Notes under the pieces: model-generated
What the model was told of the DNA's origin: nothing
Databases searched by the model: none
Seen by the model: the letters and a program-made list of their open reading frames with translations, nothing else
DNA from: Bacillus rhizoplanae
GTDB taxonomy: Bacteria > Bacillota > Bacilli > Bacillales > Bacillaceae_G
Reading direction: 5' to 3'
Assembly (NCBI RefSeq): GCF_917563915.1
Contig: NZ_CAKJTI010000019.1
Coordinates: 1 to 64,000 of the forward strand
Length of the DNA stretch: 64,000 bases
Part shown: positions 55,424 through 64,000 of the stretch, piece after piece
How the letters are laid out: each line of letters opens with the position of its first letter
How positions within the stretch are numbered: position 1 is the stretch's first letter
Program-made: the position numbers and the translations under genes

Positions 55424-55574
55424 TCTATTCGGTTATTCGCGAGCAGTAAGATCCACACCTCAAGATGGAGAGAGAAGCGAAGAAGATAGGTGTGGGATAA
55501 CTGCTGGCATGCGCCCGATTGGTTCAACTAACCATTCGAAGGGAAAGCGCCTTCGAATGGAAGTTTCACTTTAT
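55424..55574 (+). repeat. bcr1 repeat, copy 10, divergent but fully paired
   Basis: Borders TCTAT and TTTAT. Three paired segments differ from the common form on both arms: ATCCACACCT/AGGTGTGGGAT, GAGCAGT/ACTGCTG, and the 3' hairpin CCATTCGAAGG/CCTTCGAATGG. GCATGC subtype in the middle. Confidence 0.9.
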
Positions 55575-55804
55575 CTTCGAAAGCGAGCTTGTACTTTATT
55601 TCGTTTTCGGTCACGATATAAAACGAAGCCGCCAAAAATATAAAAACCAATCGCAAAGCAGAGTGCTCCAATTAAAAATTGTAACCATAATACAGGGATT
55701 GGAGAGAAAAGAATACCGAAGACAGTATCTCTCATCAGTTTAATGCCTACCACAGCTAGTAAAATAGGGATAACAGCTAAAAGAAGAGCGAGGTAACGCT
55801 GCAT
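55571..55804 (-). CDS. yqzF: DUF2627 membrane protein YqzF
   Basis: 77 residues. Two membrane helices (LALLLAVIPILLAVVGIKLM; WLQFLIGALCFAIGFYIFG) and a basic C-terminus. GGAG lies before the ATG. Position between the yqiK-like gene and bkdR fits yqzF. The stop TAA lies inside the ATAAA border of bcr1 copy 10. Confidence 0.82.
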   Translation of the reverse strand: MQRYLALLLAVIPILLAVVGIKLMRDTVFGILFSPIPVLWLQFLIGALCFAIGFYIFGGFVLYRDRKRNKVQARFRR

Positions 55805-55942
55805 GCGGAAAACTCCTTTTCAGACAATTTAGTATATACAAAATGATGTTATAATTTGTATTCGTTTGTCAAGAGGTTTCGGAACAAGTAAGATAGAGGT
55901 GTGAAAAATTTTGCAGAGGTGCTGCGGAAGGATTGGTGGCAT

Positions 55943-58015
55943 ATGAGACAAAGAGCATTAATTATTGGAGCAGGTGCTGGAGGTAGTGCGATTCTAGGTC
56001 TGCTGCAAAAATCGAATATATTTGAAGTGGTTGCGATTGTGGATATTGATGAAAAGGCAAAAGGTATACAACTTGCAAAGGGTCTTTATATTTCTACAGG
56101 AAGTGATTGGGAAGCGTTTATACGAGAGGATATTGATGCCATCTTTGATATGACAGGTGACTACAGTGTGTATGAAAAGGTTTTAGTGAAGAAAAAAGAA
56201 GATGTACTGCTTGTCCCGGGTGACGTTGCGAATATTGTTGTTAAGCTTGCGCATGAAAAAGAAATGTTAATTGGGCAGTTAAAAGAACAAACGCAGCAGC
56301 GTGACCTGATTTTAAATTCAACGCACGATGGTATGATTGTTGTTAATAAAGATGGGAATGTACTATTATTCAATAAAAGTGCGGAACGAATGATAGGGTA
56401 TAAAAGCGAAGATGTTGTTAATAAGTACATTTTAGAAGTAATTCCAACAAGTAAGTTACTTCGTATTGTTCGTACGAAACAAATTGAGATTAATCAAGAA
56501 TTAACATTGCATAATGGAAAGAAAATTATTTCAACGCGCATTCCAATTTTAAATGAAATTGGAGAAGTGCAAGGGGCGTTTGCGGTTTTTAAAGATATTA
56601 CCGAAATTTTAAATTTGGCTGAAGAAGTGACGAATTTAAAAGAAATTCAAACGCTGCTAGAAGCAATTATTCATTCTTCTGAAGAAGCGATTTCCGTTGT
56701 TGATGAACAAGGACGAGGGCTTGTTATTAATCCAGCCTATACAAAATTAACAGGTCTTTCTGATGAAGATATTATTGGTAAACCGGCGACAACGGATATT
56801 GTAGAAGGAGAAAGTATGCATATGAAAGTGCTTCGGACACGCAGAGCAGTGCGTGGTATTCATATGAAGATTGGTCAAAAAAAGAGAGATGTTATTGTAA
56901 ACGTAGCCCCGGTTATTGTTGATGGGATTTTAAAGGGAAGCGTTGGTGTCATTCGTGATGTATCTGAAATCCAAAAATTAACAAATGAATTAAATAGGGC
57001 AAGACAAATTATTCGTACGTTGGAGGCGAAATATTCATTCGATGATATTGTTGGGACGTCAGAAGAGATTATAGCGGCAATTGAACAAGCGAAACTAGGA
57101 GCGAATACACCAGCGACGGTACTACTGCGCGGAGAGTCAGGAACTGGAAAAGAATTATTTGCACACGCCATTCATAATGGCAGCAATCGGAAGTACAATA
57201 AGTTTGTTCGGGTAAATTGTGCAGCGATTTCCGAATCATTATTAGAAAGTGAACTATTTGGTTACGAAGAAGGAGCATTTTCCGGCGCGCGACGCGGAGG
57301 GAAGCGTGGTTTTTTTGAGGAAGCAAATAATGGAAGTATTTTCTTAGATGAAATAGGAGAACTGTCTGCGAATACACAGGCAAAATTACTCCGTGTTTTG
57401 CAAGAGAAAGAAATTGTGAGGGTCGGAGGTACGAAGCCGATTCCTATTAATGTTCGAGTCATTGCTGCAACACATGTGAACTTAGAAAAAGCAATTTTAG
57501 ATGGTGATTTTCGGGAAGATTTATATTATCGCTTAAATAAAATTCCGATTCATATTCCATCGCTCGGTCAACGTAAAGATGATATCGCTGAAATTGCTGA
57601 TCGGTTAATTCAAAAAATTAATCAAGATTATGGGCGCAATGTCGAAGGGTTAACGGAATCAGCGGTGCAGTATTTGCAGTCGTATGATTGGCCTGGAAAT
57701 GTTCGAGAGCTTGAAAATATTTTAGGACGAGCAATTATTTTTATGAATTATAATGAAATGTATATTGATGTACATCATTTACCTCCGTTACATCAAGAGG
57801 ACCAATCTGAATTGAAAGGGAGTAATTTACTTCCTGACTTAGAAGAAAAGCCTCTTGAGGATTTAGTAGCTGAATTTGAAGGGAATATTATTCATGAGTA
57901 TTTATCTAGATTTGATGGGAATAAAACGAAAACGGCTCAAGCATTAGGGGTTTCGGTTCGGAATTTATATTATAAACTAGAAAAATACGAACGTGCAAAA
58001 AATGGCATGCAATAA
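55943..58015 (+). CDS. bkdR: BkdR, sigma-54-dependent activator of the bkd operon
   Basis: 690 residues from ATG 55943 ([20 protein letters not shown]); GTG 55901 is also in frame but its AGAGGT abuts the codon. N-terminal nucleotide-binding-like domain, two PAS domains (near residues 115-230 and 235-350), and an AAA+ domain with Walker [17 protein letters not shown] and Walker [12 protein letters not shown]. The sigma-54 contact loop reads GAFSGA instead of GAFTGA. A Fis-type HTH ([18 protein letters not shown]) ends it. It senses branched-chain amino acids or their derivatives in B. subtilis. Confidence 0.95.
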   Translation: MRQRALIIGAGAGGSAILGLLQKSNIFEVVAIVDIDEKAKGIQLAKGLYISTGSDWEAFIREDIDAIFDMTGDYSVYEKVLVKKKEDVLLVPGDVANIVVKLAHEKEMLIGQLKEQTQQRDLILNSTHDGMIVVNKDGNVLLFNKSAERMIGYKSEDVVNKYILEVIPTSKLLRIVRTKQIEINQELTLHNGKKIISTRIPILNEIGEVQGAFAVFKDITEILNLAEEVTNLKEIQTLLEAIIHSSEEAISVVDEQGRGLVINPAYTKLTGLSDEDIIGKPATTDIVEGESMHMKVLRTRRAVRGIHMKIGQKKRDVIVNVAPVIVDGILKGSVGVIRDVSEIQKLTNELNRARQIIRTLEAKYSFDDIVGTSEEIIAAIEQAKLGANTPATVLLRGESGTGKELFAHAIHNGSNRKYNKFVRVNCAAISESLLESELFGYEEGAFSGARRGGKRGFFEEANNGSIFLDEIGELSANTQAKLLRVLQEKEIVRVGGTKPIPINVRVIAATHVNLEKAILDGDFREDLYYRLNKIPIHIPSLGQRKDDIAEIADRLIQKINQDYGRNVEGLTESAVQYLQSYDWPGNVRELENILGRAIIFMNYNEMYIDVHHLPPLHQEDQSELKGSNLLPDLEEKPLEDLVAEFEGNIIHEYLSRFDGNKTKTAQALGVSVRNLYYKLEKYERAKNGMQ

Positions 58016-58020
58016 TTTTC

Positions 58021-58047
58021 ATACCGTGCAAGAAATTGCACGGTAAA
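58021..58047 (+). terminator. Hairpin after bkdR
   Basis: ACCGTGCAA GAAA TTGCACGGT is a perfect nine-base stem with a tetraloop, but no T-run follows. It may be a weak terminator or a transcript-stabilising hairpin. Confidence 0.45.
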
Positions 58048-58108
58048 TATAATGTGACGAAATTAGACGAAATTTTTTGTTTAGTTACAAAATGTTGATT
58101 TTTCTACG

Positions 58109-58128
58109 TTTTGAATGCGTTTTCAAAA
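58109..58128. promoter_or_regulatory. Inverted repeat upstream of the sigma-54 promoter
   Basis: TTTTGAA-N6-TTCAAAA. It lies about 45 bases upstream of the -24 element and could be a BkdR site, although activator sites are usually farther away. Confidence 0.35.
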
Positions 58129-58150
58129 ACATTTGAAGGGGATATAAAAG

Positions 58151-58167
58151 TTGGCACGATATTTGCT
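58151..58167 (+). promoter_or_regulatory. Sigma-54 (SigL) -24/-12 promoter of the bkd operon
   Basis: TTGGCAC-N5-TTGCT matches the sigma-54 consensus with GG at 58153-58154 and GC at 58165-58166. Together with the adjoining bkdR it shows that ptb-bcd-buk-lpdV-bkd is under SigL control. Confidence 0.9.
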
Positions 58168-58210
58168 TTAATATAAGCGAGGGACGACGAGGAAGGGTTG
58201 ATTACAAAAT

Positions 58211-59110
58211 ATGAAGTTACAAACTTTAATTGATCAGGCAGCAGAGCAGCCGAAAAAAACAGTTGCTGTTGCAGTCGCTGAAGATCATGAAGTAATTGAA
58301 GCAGTTGCAAAGGCTGTTCAATTACAGTTAGCTCAATTTCGTCTATATGGAAATCAAGAAACGATTATGAATATGTTACAGGAACATGGATTACAGCCTT
58401 CAGAACATATTGAAGTAATCTCTGCTACATCTAATGCAGAAGCTGCTGAATTAGCAGTAAAAGCTGTAAGAGGCGGAGAAGCAGATGTACTTATGAAGGG
58501 GAATATTCCAACCGCTAGCATTTTGAAAGCAGTATTAAATAAAGAATGGGGTCTTCGTAAAGGCGGTGTGCTATCACACGTTGCAGCTTTTGAAGTACCC
58601 AATTATGATCGCTTTATCATTGTAACAGATGCAGCGATGAATATTGCTCCAGATGTGCAGCAAAAAGCGGCAATTGCACAAAATGCAGTTGAAGTTGCTC
58701 AGGCAATAGGAGTGGAATTACCGAAAGTAGCTCCGATCGCTGCTGTGGAAGTTGTAAATCCAGCAATGCAAGCAACGATTGATGCAGCAATGTTAACGCA
58801 AATGAATCGTCGAGGACAAATTAAAAATTGTATCATTGATGGACCACTTGCTTTAGATATTGCTGTTTCACAAATTGCAGCAGAGCATAAAGGAATTCAA
58901 AGTGATGTAGCTGGTAAAGCAGATATTTTACTCGTCCCAACAATTGAAGCTGGAAATGTATTATATAAATCGCTTGTATACTTTGCAAATGCAAAAGTAG
59001 GAGCGATTATTGCCGGAGCAAAAGCACCGATTGTGTTAACATCTCGCTCAGATTCAGCAGAAACAAAAGTGTATTCATTAGCATTGGCAGTTACGACTGC
59101 TTCTAAATAA
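58211..59110 (+). CDS. ptb: Phosphate butyryltransferase
   Basis: 299 residues, phosphotransacetylase superfamily. It interconverts branched acyl-CoA and acyl phosphate. GGEADVLMKGNIPTASILKA, VTDAAMNIAPDVQQK and IDGPLALDIAVS are typical. First gene after the sigma-54 promoter. Confidence 0.93.
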   Translation: MKLQTLIDQAAEQPKKTVAVAVAEDHEVIEAVAKAVQLQLAQFRLYGNQETIMNMLQEHGLQPSEHIEVISATSNAEAAELAVKAVRGGEADVLMKGNIPTASILKAVLNKEWGLRKGGVLSHVAAFEVPNYDRFIIVTDAAMNIAPDVQQKAAIAQNAVEVAQAIGVELPKVAPIAAVEVVNPAMQATIDAAMLTQMNRRGQIKNCIIDGPLALDIAVSQIAAEHKGIQSDVAGKADILLVPTIEAGNVLYKSLVYFANAKVGAIIAGAKAPIVLTSRSDSAETKVYSLALAVTTASK

Positions 59111-59214
59111 ACTTTCTTGCAGTACATGTTTTATTTTCATTAATGATTAAGGAAATGAGTCCAGTATAACGGGCTAAAATCGAAAATGTTAAACATATCA
59201 AGGGGGAAATTACA

Positions 59215-60315
59215 ATGACATTAGAAATTTTCAAATACTTAGAAACTTACGATTACGAGCAAGTAGTATTCTGTCAAGATAAAGAATCAGGATTAAAAGC
59301 AATTATTGCAATTCATGATACAACTCTTGGACCAGCTCTTGGCGGAACAAGAATGTGGACATACGATTCTGAAGAAGCTGCAATTGAAGATGCTCTTCGT
59401 CTTGCAAAAGGAATGACATATAAAAACGCAGCAGCTGGTTTAAATCTAGGCGGTGCAAAAACAGTTATTATCGGCGATCCACGCAAAGATAAGAGCGAAG
59501 CAATGTTCCGTGCATTAGGACGTTACATTCAAGGGTTAAACGGCCGTTACATCACAGCAGAAGATGTTGGTACAACTGTAGATGATATGGATATTATTCA
59601 TGAAGAAACAGATTTCGTAACAGGTATTTCACCTTCATTCGGTTCTTCTGGTAACCCATCTCCAGTAACTGCTTACGGTGTATACGTTGGTATGAAAGCA
59701 GCTGCAAAAGAAGCGTTCGGTACAGATAGCTTAGAAGGTAAAGTGATTGCTGTTCAAGGTGTAGGAAATGTAGCTTATCACCTATGTAAACATCTACATG
59801 CAGAAGGTGCAAAATTAATCGTTACAGATATTAATAAAGAAGCTGTACAACGTGCTGTAGAAGAATTTGGTGCAACTGCTGTTGAACCAAACGAAATTTA
59901 CGGTGTAGAATGTGATATCTATGCACCATGTGCATTAGGAGCAACAGTAAATGATGAAACAATTCCACAATTAAAAGCGAAAGTAATTGCTGGTTCTGCA
60001 AATAACCAATTAAAAGAAGATCGTCATGGTGATGTCGTTCATGAAATGGGTATCGTATATGCACCAGACTATGTTATTAACGCAGGTGGCGTAATTAACG
60101 TAGCGGATGAGTTATACGGATACAATAGAGAGCGTGCATTAAAACGTGTAGAAGCAATTTATGACACAATTGCAAAAGTAATCGAAATTTCAAAACGTGA
60201 TGGCGTGCCAACATATGTAGCAGCAGATCGTCTTGCTGAAGAGCGCATCGCAAGTTTAAAAAATACACGCAGCACATTTTTAAGTAACGGCCACAATATT
60301 TTAAGCCGTCGCTAA
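59215..60315 (+). CDS. bcd: Leucine dehydrogenase
   Basis: 366 residues. Oxidatively deaminates Leu, Ile and Val to keto acids with NAD. Catalytic Lys80 lies in [16 protein letters not shown], and the dinucleotide fold is [25 protein letters not shown] precedes the ATG. Supplies keto acids to the dehydrogenase complex encoded downstream. Confidence 0.96.
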   Translation: MTLEIFKYLETYDYEQVVFCQDKESGLKAIIAIHDTTLGPALGGTRMWTYDSEEAAIEDALRLAKGMTYKNAAAGLNLGGAKTVIIGDPRKDKSEAMFRALGRYIQGLNGRYITAEDVGTTVDDMDIIHEETDFVTGISPSFGSSGNPSPVTAYGVYVGMKAAAKEAFGTDSLEGKVIAVQGVGNVAYHLCKHLHAEGAKLIVTDINKEAVQRAVEEFGATAVEPNEIYGVECDIYAPCALGATVNDETIPQLKAKVIAGSANNQLKEDRHGDVVHEMGIVYAPDYVINAGGVINVADELYGYNRERALKRVEAIYDTIAKVIEISKRDGVPTYVAADRLAEERIASLKNTRSTFLSNGHNILSRR

Positions 60316-60334
60316 TTGATAGAAAAAGTAAATG

Positions 60335-60380
60335 TGAAAGCAGTAGCGGCTTTATTTGGAAGTTGCTACTGTCTTTCTAA
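60335..60380 (+). other. Hairpin between bcd and buk
   Basis: GAAAGCAGTAGC and GCTACTGTCTTTC type arms around a 17-base loop. The following T content is low, so partial termination or an RNA processing element is possible. Confidence 0.4.
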
Positions 60381-60402
60381 ATAAATGGTGGAGGGAGCAG
60401 CC

Positions 60403-61506
60403 TTGTCCGTGAATCGAATTCTTGTCATTAATCCTGGTAGTACATCTACGAAGATTGGTGTTTTTGATAACGAAAGACCTGTTTTAGAAGAAACAATTCG
60501 TCATGACGAAGAACAGATTGGGAAATATAAGCGTATTATTGATCAATATGAATTTCGTAAGCAAACTATTTTAGAGGTGCTTCATTCCCATGGCATTAAT
60601 ATTTCTAAGTTAAATGCTGTATGTGGACGCGGCGGATTACTTCGCCCAATCGAAGGTGGTACGTATACAGTAAACGAAGCTATGCTAGAAGATTTAAAAA
60701 ATGGTTATAGTGGTCACCACGCTTCCAATTTAGGGGGTATTTTAGCATATGAAATCGCTTCTGGACTTAACATTCCAGCGTTTATTGTTGATCCAGTAGT
60801 TGTAGATGAGATGAATGATATTGCTCGTATTAGCGGAATAGCTGGTATGGAGCGAAGAAGTATTTTTCATGCGCTAAACCAAAAAGCAGTAGCTCGTAAA
60901 GTTGCAAAAGAACTTGATCGTAAATATGAAGATTTAAACTTATTAATTGCACATATGGGCGGCGGTATTTCAGTTGGTGCTCATAAAAAAGGAAGAGTTA
61001 TTGATGTAAATAACGGTTTAAATGGGGAAGGACCATTCAGCCCAGAACGTGCGGGAACAGTTCCGGTAGGTCAGCTTGTAGAAATGTGCTTCTCTGGTGA
61101 CTATTACCGTGATGAAATGATGAAAAAAATCGTTGGACAAGGAGGCTTAGTAAGCTTACTTGGTACAAACGATGCAATTAAAGTAGAAAAGATGGTAGAA
61201 CAAGGTGATCCAGAAGCAACGCTTGTTTATACAGCGATGGCATATCAAGTTGCAAAAGAAATTGGTGCGGCAAGTACAGTTCTTCATGGGAAAGTAGATG
61301 CCATTGTTTTAACTGGTGGACTTGCATATAGCAAAATCCTTGTTGATGAAATTAAAGAGCGCGTTCATTGGATTGCAGATGTCATTGTACATCCAGGAGA
61401 AGATGAACTGCAAGCATTAGCAGAAGGTGCGCTTCGTGTACTTCGTGAAGAAGAAGTTGCAAAAGAGTATGTTGTAAGGGAAAAAGAAACCGTAGCTAGG
61501 GGCTGA
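60403..61506 (+). CDS. buk: Butyrate kinase
   Basis: 367 residues from TTG 60403 ([20 protein letters not shown]) with GGAGGGAG upstream; an in-frame ATG at 60385 lies before that site. An ASKHA-fold acyl kinase that makes ATP from acyl phosphate. [18 protein letters not shown] and VLTGGLAYS are conserved. Confidence 0.94.
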   Translation: MSVNRILVINPGSTSTKIGVFDNERPVLEETIRHDEEQIGKYKRIIDQYEFRKQTILEVLHSHGINISKLNAVCGRGGLLRPIEGGTYTVNEAMLEDLKNGYSGHHASNLGGILAYEIASGLNIPAFIVDPVVVDEMNDIARISGIAGMERRSIFHALNQKAVARKVAKELDRKYEDLNLLIAHMGGGISVGAHKKGRVIDVNNGLNGEGPFSPERAGTVPVGQLVEMCFSGDYYRDEMMKKIVGQGGLVSLLGTNDAIKVEKMVEQGDPEATLVYTAMAYQVAKEIGAASTVLHGKVDAIVLTGGLAYSKILVDEIKERVHWIADVIVHPGEDELQALAEGALRVLREEEVAKEYVVREKETVARG

Positions 61507-61511
61507 AAAAT

Positions 61512-62933
61512 ATGGCAAAAGAGTACGATTTAGTTATTGTTGGCGGTGGTACAGGCGGATATGTTGCTGCTATTCGTGCATCACAATTAGGACTAACAAC
61601 AGCGCTTGTTGAAAAAGAGAACCTTGGTGGTACATGTTTACACAAAGGTTGTATCCCAAGTAAAGCGTTACTTCGTAGTGCGGAAGTATACGCAACAGCG
61701 AAAAAAGGGGAAGAATTTGGTGTTGTTACAAGCGATGTTTCATTAAACTTTGCAAAAGTACAAGAACGTAAAGAAAAAATCGTTAGCCAACTTCATAAAG
61801 GTGTTCAGCATTTAATGAAGCAAGGGAAAATCGATGTGTATGAAGGAATTGGTCGTATTCTTGGCCCATCTATTTTCTCACCGATGCCGGGAACGATTTC
61901 TGTTGAATTAGCAAGCGGTGAAGAGAATGAAATGCTTATTCCGAAAAACGTAATCGTTGCAACAGGATCACGTCCAAATTCTTTACCAGGACTTGAGCTT
62001 GATGGTGAATATGTTATGTCATCTGACCATGCTTTGAAAATGGAAGCGCTTCCTGAATCTGTTATTATTGTTGGTGGCGGTGTAATCGGTATTGAGTGGG
62101 CGTCTATGCTTGCTGATTTCGGTGTGGAAGTAACTGTACTTGAATATGCAAAACATGTTCTTCCACTTGAAGATCAAGACGTTTCTAAAGAAATGCAGCG
62201 CTTGCTTAAGAAAAAAGGTATTAAAATTGTAACTGGTGCAAAAGTATTACCAGAAACTTTAGTAAAAGATAATGGTGTTACGATTCAAGCGGAACTTAAC
62301 GGTGAAAATAAAGAATTTAAAGCTGAAAAAATGCTTGTATCTGTTGGAAGACAAGCAAACACACAAAATATCGGTCTAGAAAATACAGATATCGTTGTTG
62401 AAAAAGGTTATATTCAAACGAATGAATATTATCAAACGAAAGAATCACACATTTATGCGATTGGCGATGTAATTGGCGGCTTGCAACTTGCACACGTTGC
62501 TTCTCATGAAGGAATTGTAGCGGTTGAACATATTGCTAGAAAAGAGCCGATGCCAATTGATTACTCTATGGTATCTAAATGTGTATATAGTAGCCCAGAG
62601 GTTGCTTCTGTCGGTTTAACAGAGCAAGAAGCAAAAGAAAAAGGCTACAAATTAAAAGTAGGTAAATTCTCATTCCGTGCAATCGGTAAAGCGCTTGTAT
62701 ACGGAGAATCTGATGGTTTTGTGAAACTTGTTGTTGATGAAGAAACAAATGATATTCTTGGTGTTCATATGATTGGACCGCACGTAACAGATATGATCTC
62801 AGAAGCAGGTCTTGCAAGAGTATTAGATGCAACGCCTTGGGAAGTTGCACATACAATTCATCCGCATCCATCACTATCAGAAGCAATTGGTGAAGCTGCG
62901 TTAGCAGTTGATGGAAAAGCGTTACACGGATAA
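61512..62933 (+). CDS. lpdV: Dihydrolipoyl dehydrogenase of the branched-chain complex (E3)
   Basis: 473 residues. FAD site YDLVIVGGGTGGYVAAIRAS, redox disulfide GGTCLHKGCIPSK, NAD site IIVGGGVIGIEWASM, and the C-terminal catalytic His in AHTIHPHPSLSEA. Starts five bases after buk. Confidence 0.95.
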   Translation: MAKEYDLVIVGGGTGGYVAAIRASQLGLTTALVEKENLGGTCLHKGCIPSKALLRSAEVYATAKKGEEFGVVTSDVSLNFAKVQERKEKIVSQLHKGVQHLMKQGKIDVYEGIGRILGPSIFSPMPGTISVELASGEENEMLIPKNVIVATGSRPNSLPGLELDGEYVMSSDHALKMEALPESVIIVGGGVIGIEWASMLADFGVEVTVLEYAKHVLPLEDQDVSKEMQRLLKKKGIKIVTGAKVLPETLVKDNGVTIQAELNGENKEFKAEKMLVSVGRQANTQNIGLENTDIVVEKGYIQTNEYYQTKESHIYAIGDVIGGLQLAHVASHEGIVAVEHIARKEPMPIDYSMVSKCVYSSPEVASVGLTEQEAKEKGYKLKVGKFSFRAIGKALVYGESDGFVKLVVDEETNDILGVHMIGPHVTDMISEAGLARVLDATPWEVAHTIHPHPSLSEAIGEAALAVDGKALHG

Positions 62934-63014
62934 AAGTGAACCATTGGGAATGGATAGTGTATCGTTCTTGCTTTATAATAGAGCGGGGTAAAAAGGATTT
63001 AGGAGGGTGTTAAA

Positions 63015-64000
63015 ATGGCTGAAGTAAAAGCAAAGCGCCATGAAGAGCTTGGCTTAAGCGATGAGCAAGTATTAGAAATGTATCGCACGATGTTACTCGC
63101 ACGTAAAATTGACGAGCGTATGTGGTTATTAAACCGCGCAGGAAAAATTCCTTTTGTAATTTCTTGTCAAGGACAAGAAGCTGCACAAGTAGGCGCAGCA
63201 TTTGCACTTGATCGTGAAAAGGACTACGCATTGCCATATTATCGTGATATGGGTGTCGTGTTAGCATTTGGTATGACGGCAAAAGAGCTTATGTTATCTG
63301 GATTTGCAAAAGCAGAAGATCCAAACTCTGGCGGACGTCAAATGCCTGGACACTTTGGACAAAAGAAAAATCGTATCGTAACAGGATCTTCTCCAGTTAC
63401 AACGCAAGTACCGCACGCAGTAGGTATTGCATTGGCAGGACAGATGGAAGGCAAAGATTTAGTAACATTTGTTACATTCGGTGAAGGTTCTTCCAACCAA
63501 GGTGATTTCCATGAAGGTGCGAACTTTGCAGGAGTACACAAATTACCAGTTATTTTCATGTGCGAAAATAACAAATATGCAATCTCTATCCCAGTTGAAA
63601 AACAATTAGCATGTAAAAATGTATCTGACCGTGCAATCGGTTACGGTATGCCAGGATACACAGTAGACGGAAATGACCCGCTTGAAGTATATAAAGCTGT
63701 AAAAGAAGCGGCAGATCGTGGTCGCCGTGGTGAAGGTCCAACATTAATTGAAACGGTATCTTATCGTTTAACAGCTCATTCTAGTGACGATGATGATCGT
63801 GTGTACCGTGACAGAGAAGAAGTGGAAGAAGCAAAGAAAAAAGATCCAATCTATACATTTGCAAACTACTTAACAGAAGTAGGTATTTTAACAGAGGAAG
63901 CTGAAAAACAAATGTTAGATGACGTGATGCATATCGTAAACGAAGCAACAGAATATGCAGAGAATGCTCCGTATGCAGATCCAGAATCTGCATTAAAGCA
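63015..64000 (+). CDS. bkdA1: 2-oxoisovalerate dehydrogenase E1 alpha subunit, cut by the window end
   Basis: At least 328 residues from ATG 63015 (MAEVKAKRHEELGLSDEQVL) with AGGAGGG upstream; the frame is still open at 64000 and only the last few residues are missing. TPP-binding motif FGEGSSNQGDFHEGANFA to CENNKYAIS, and the phosphorylation-loop-like RLTAHSSDDDD. E1 alpha of the branched-chain keto-acid dehydrogenase; beta and E2 should follow outside the window. Confidence 0.95.
   Translation, partial: MAEVKAKRHEELGLSDEQVLEMYRTMLLARKIDERMWLLNRAGKIPFVISCQGQEAAQVGAAFALDREKDYALPYYRDMGVVLAFGMTAKELMLSGFAKAEDPNSGGRQMPGHFGQKKNRIVTGSSPVTTQVPHAVGIALAGQMEGKDLVTFVTFGEGSSNQGDFHEGANFAGVHKLPVIFMCENNKYAISIPVEKQLACKNVSDRAIGYGMPGYTVDGNDPLEVYKAVKEAADRGRRGEGPTLIETVSYRLTAHSSDDDDRVYRDREEVEEAKKKDPIYTFANYLTEVGILTEEAEKQMLDDVMHIVNEATEYAENAPYADPESALK

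Noticed and set aside
62960-62995. bcr1 terminus-like GAGCGGGGTAAAA before bkdA1
   Set aside because: Only about ten bases resemble the end of copy 7 and no other part of the element is present; more likely a chance match in the leader.

Overview
The window is chromosomal DNA of a low-GC, endospore-forming Firmicute. It is almost certainly a member of the Bacillus cereus group. Three things support this: the gene order (comG, yqh, gcv, spoIIIA, acc, folD, dxs, recN, spo0A, bkd) matches the Bacillus yqh/yqi region; the protein sequences are Bacillus-like; and at least ten near-full-length copies of the roughly 155-bp bcr1 repeat, known only from this group, are present. No rRNA, tRNA or CRISPR array was found.

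Layout. Positions 1-3396 are the right end of an accessory element. It holds an OLD-family ATPase/nuclease gene with an early in-frame stop, a T-poor, hairpin-rich non-coding stretch, and two small ORFs. It ends abruptly inside the Walker A codons of the competence ATPase gene comGA, whose 5' half is missing from the window. Next come comGB-GG, aroK and yqzE (3983-7631), a gap with bcr1 copies and a tiny gene (7632-8825), a PerR-box-controlled peroxiredoxin/thioredoxin-like pair (8826-9833), two small genes, one flanked by cre sites (10139-10599), the yqhGH pair (minus strand) and the glycine cleavage operon gcvT-gcvPA-gcvPB (13501-17437). From 17.7 to 24.3 kb lie small membrane proteins, a paired SMR efflux operon with its TetR regulator, a LacI-type regulator, a lipoprotein, a rhodanese, LipM and an unknown Pro/Val/Thr-rich protein. 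At 24.65-26.45 kb the spore photoproduct lyase gene splB is wrecked by a bcr1 insertion, an IS1341-type insertion (itself decayed) and an internal deletion. mntR, a HAD hydrolase, yqhPQR, aroQ, a peptidase and efp follow.

The rest is ordinary core genome: yqhV and spoIIIAA-AH (forespore/mother-cell channel), accBC, an Asp23 protein, nusB, folD, xseAB, ispA, dxs, tlyA-like yqxC, argR, recN, spoIVB and spo0A. It continues with a glycerophosphodiesterase and the branched-chain keto-acid operon. That operon is led by the sigma-54 activator BkdR and a clear -24/-12 promoter, followed by ptb, bcd, buk, lpdV and bkdA1 (cut off by the window end).

Most interesting signals: the element sitting in the comGA P-loop; the bcr1 copies, whose 3' hairpin covaries and whose ends repeatedly abut terminator T-tracts on one side and supply stop codons on the other; the triple inactivation of splB; a probable ATT start codon in spoIIIAD; and several small genes with good ribosome binding sites. 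All calls are by reading the sequence only; no database search was run.
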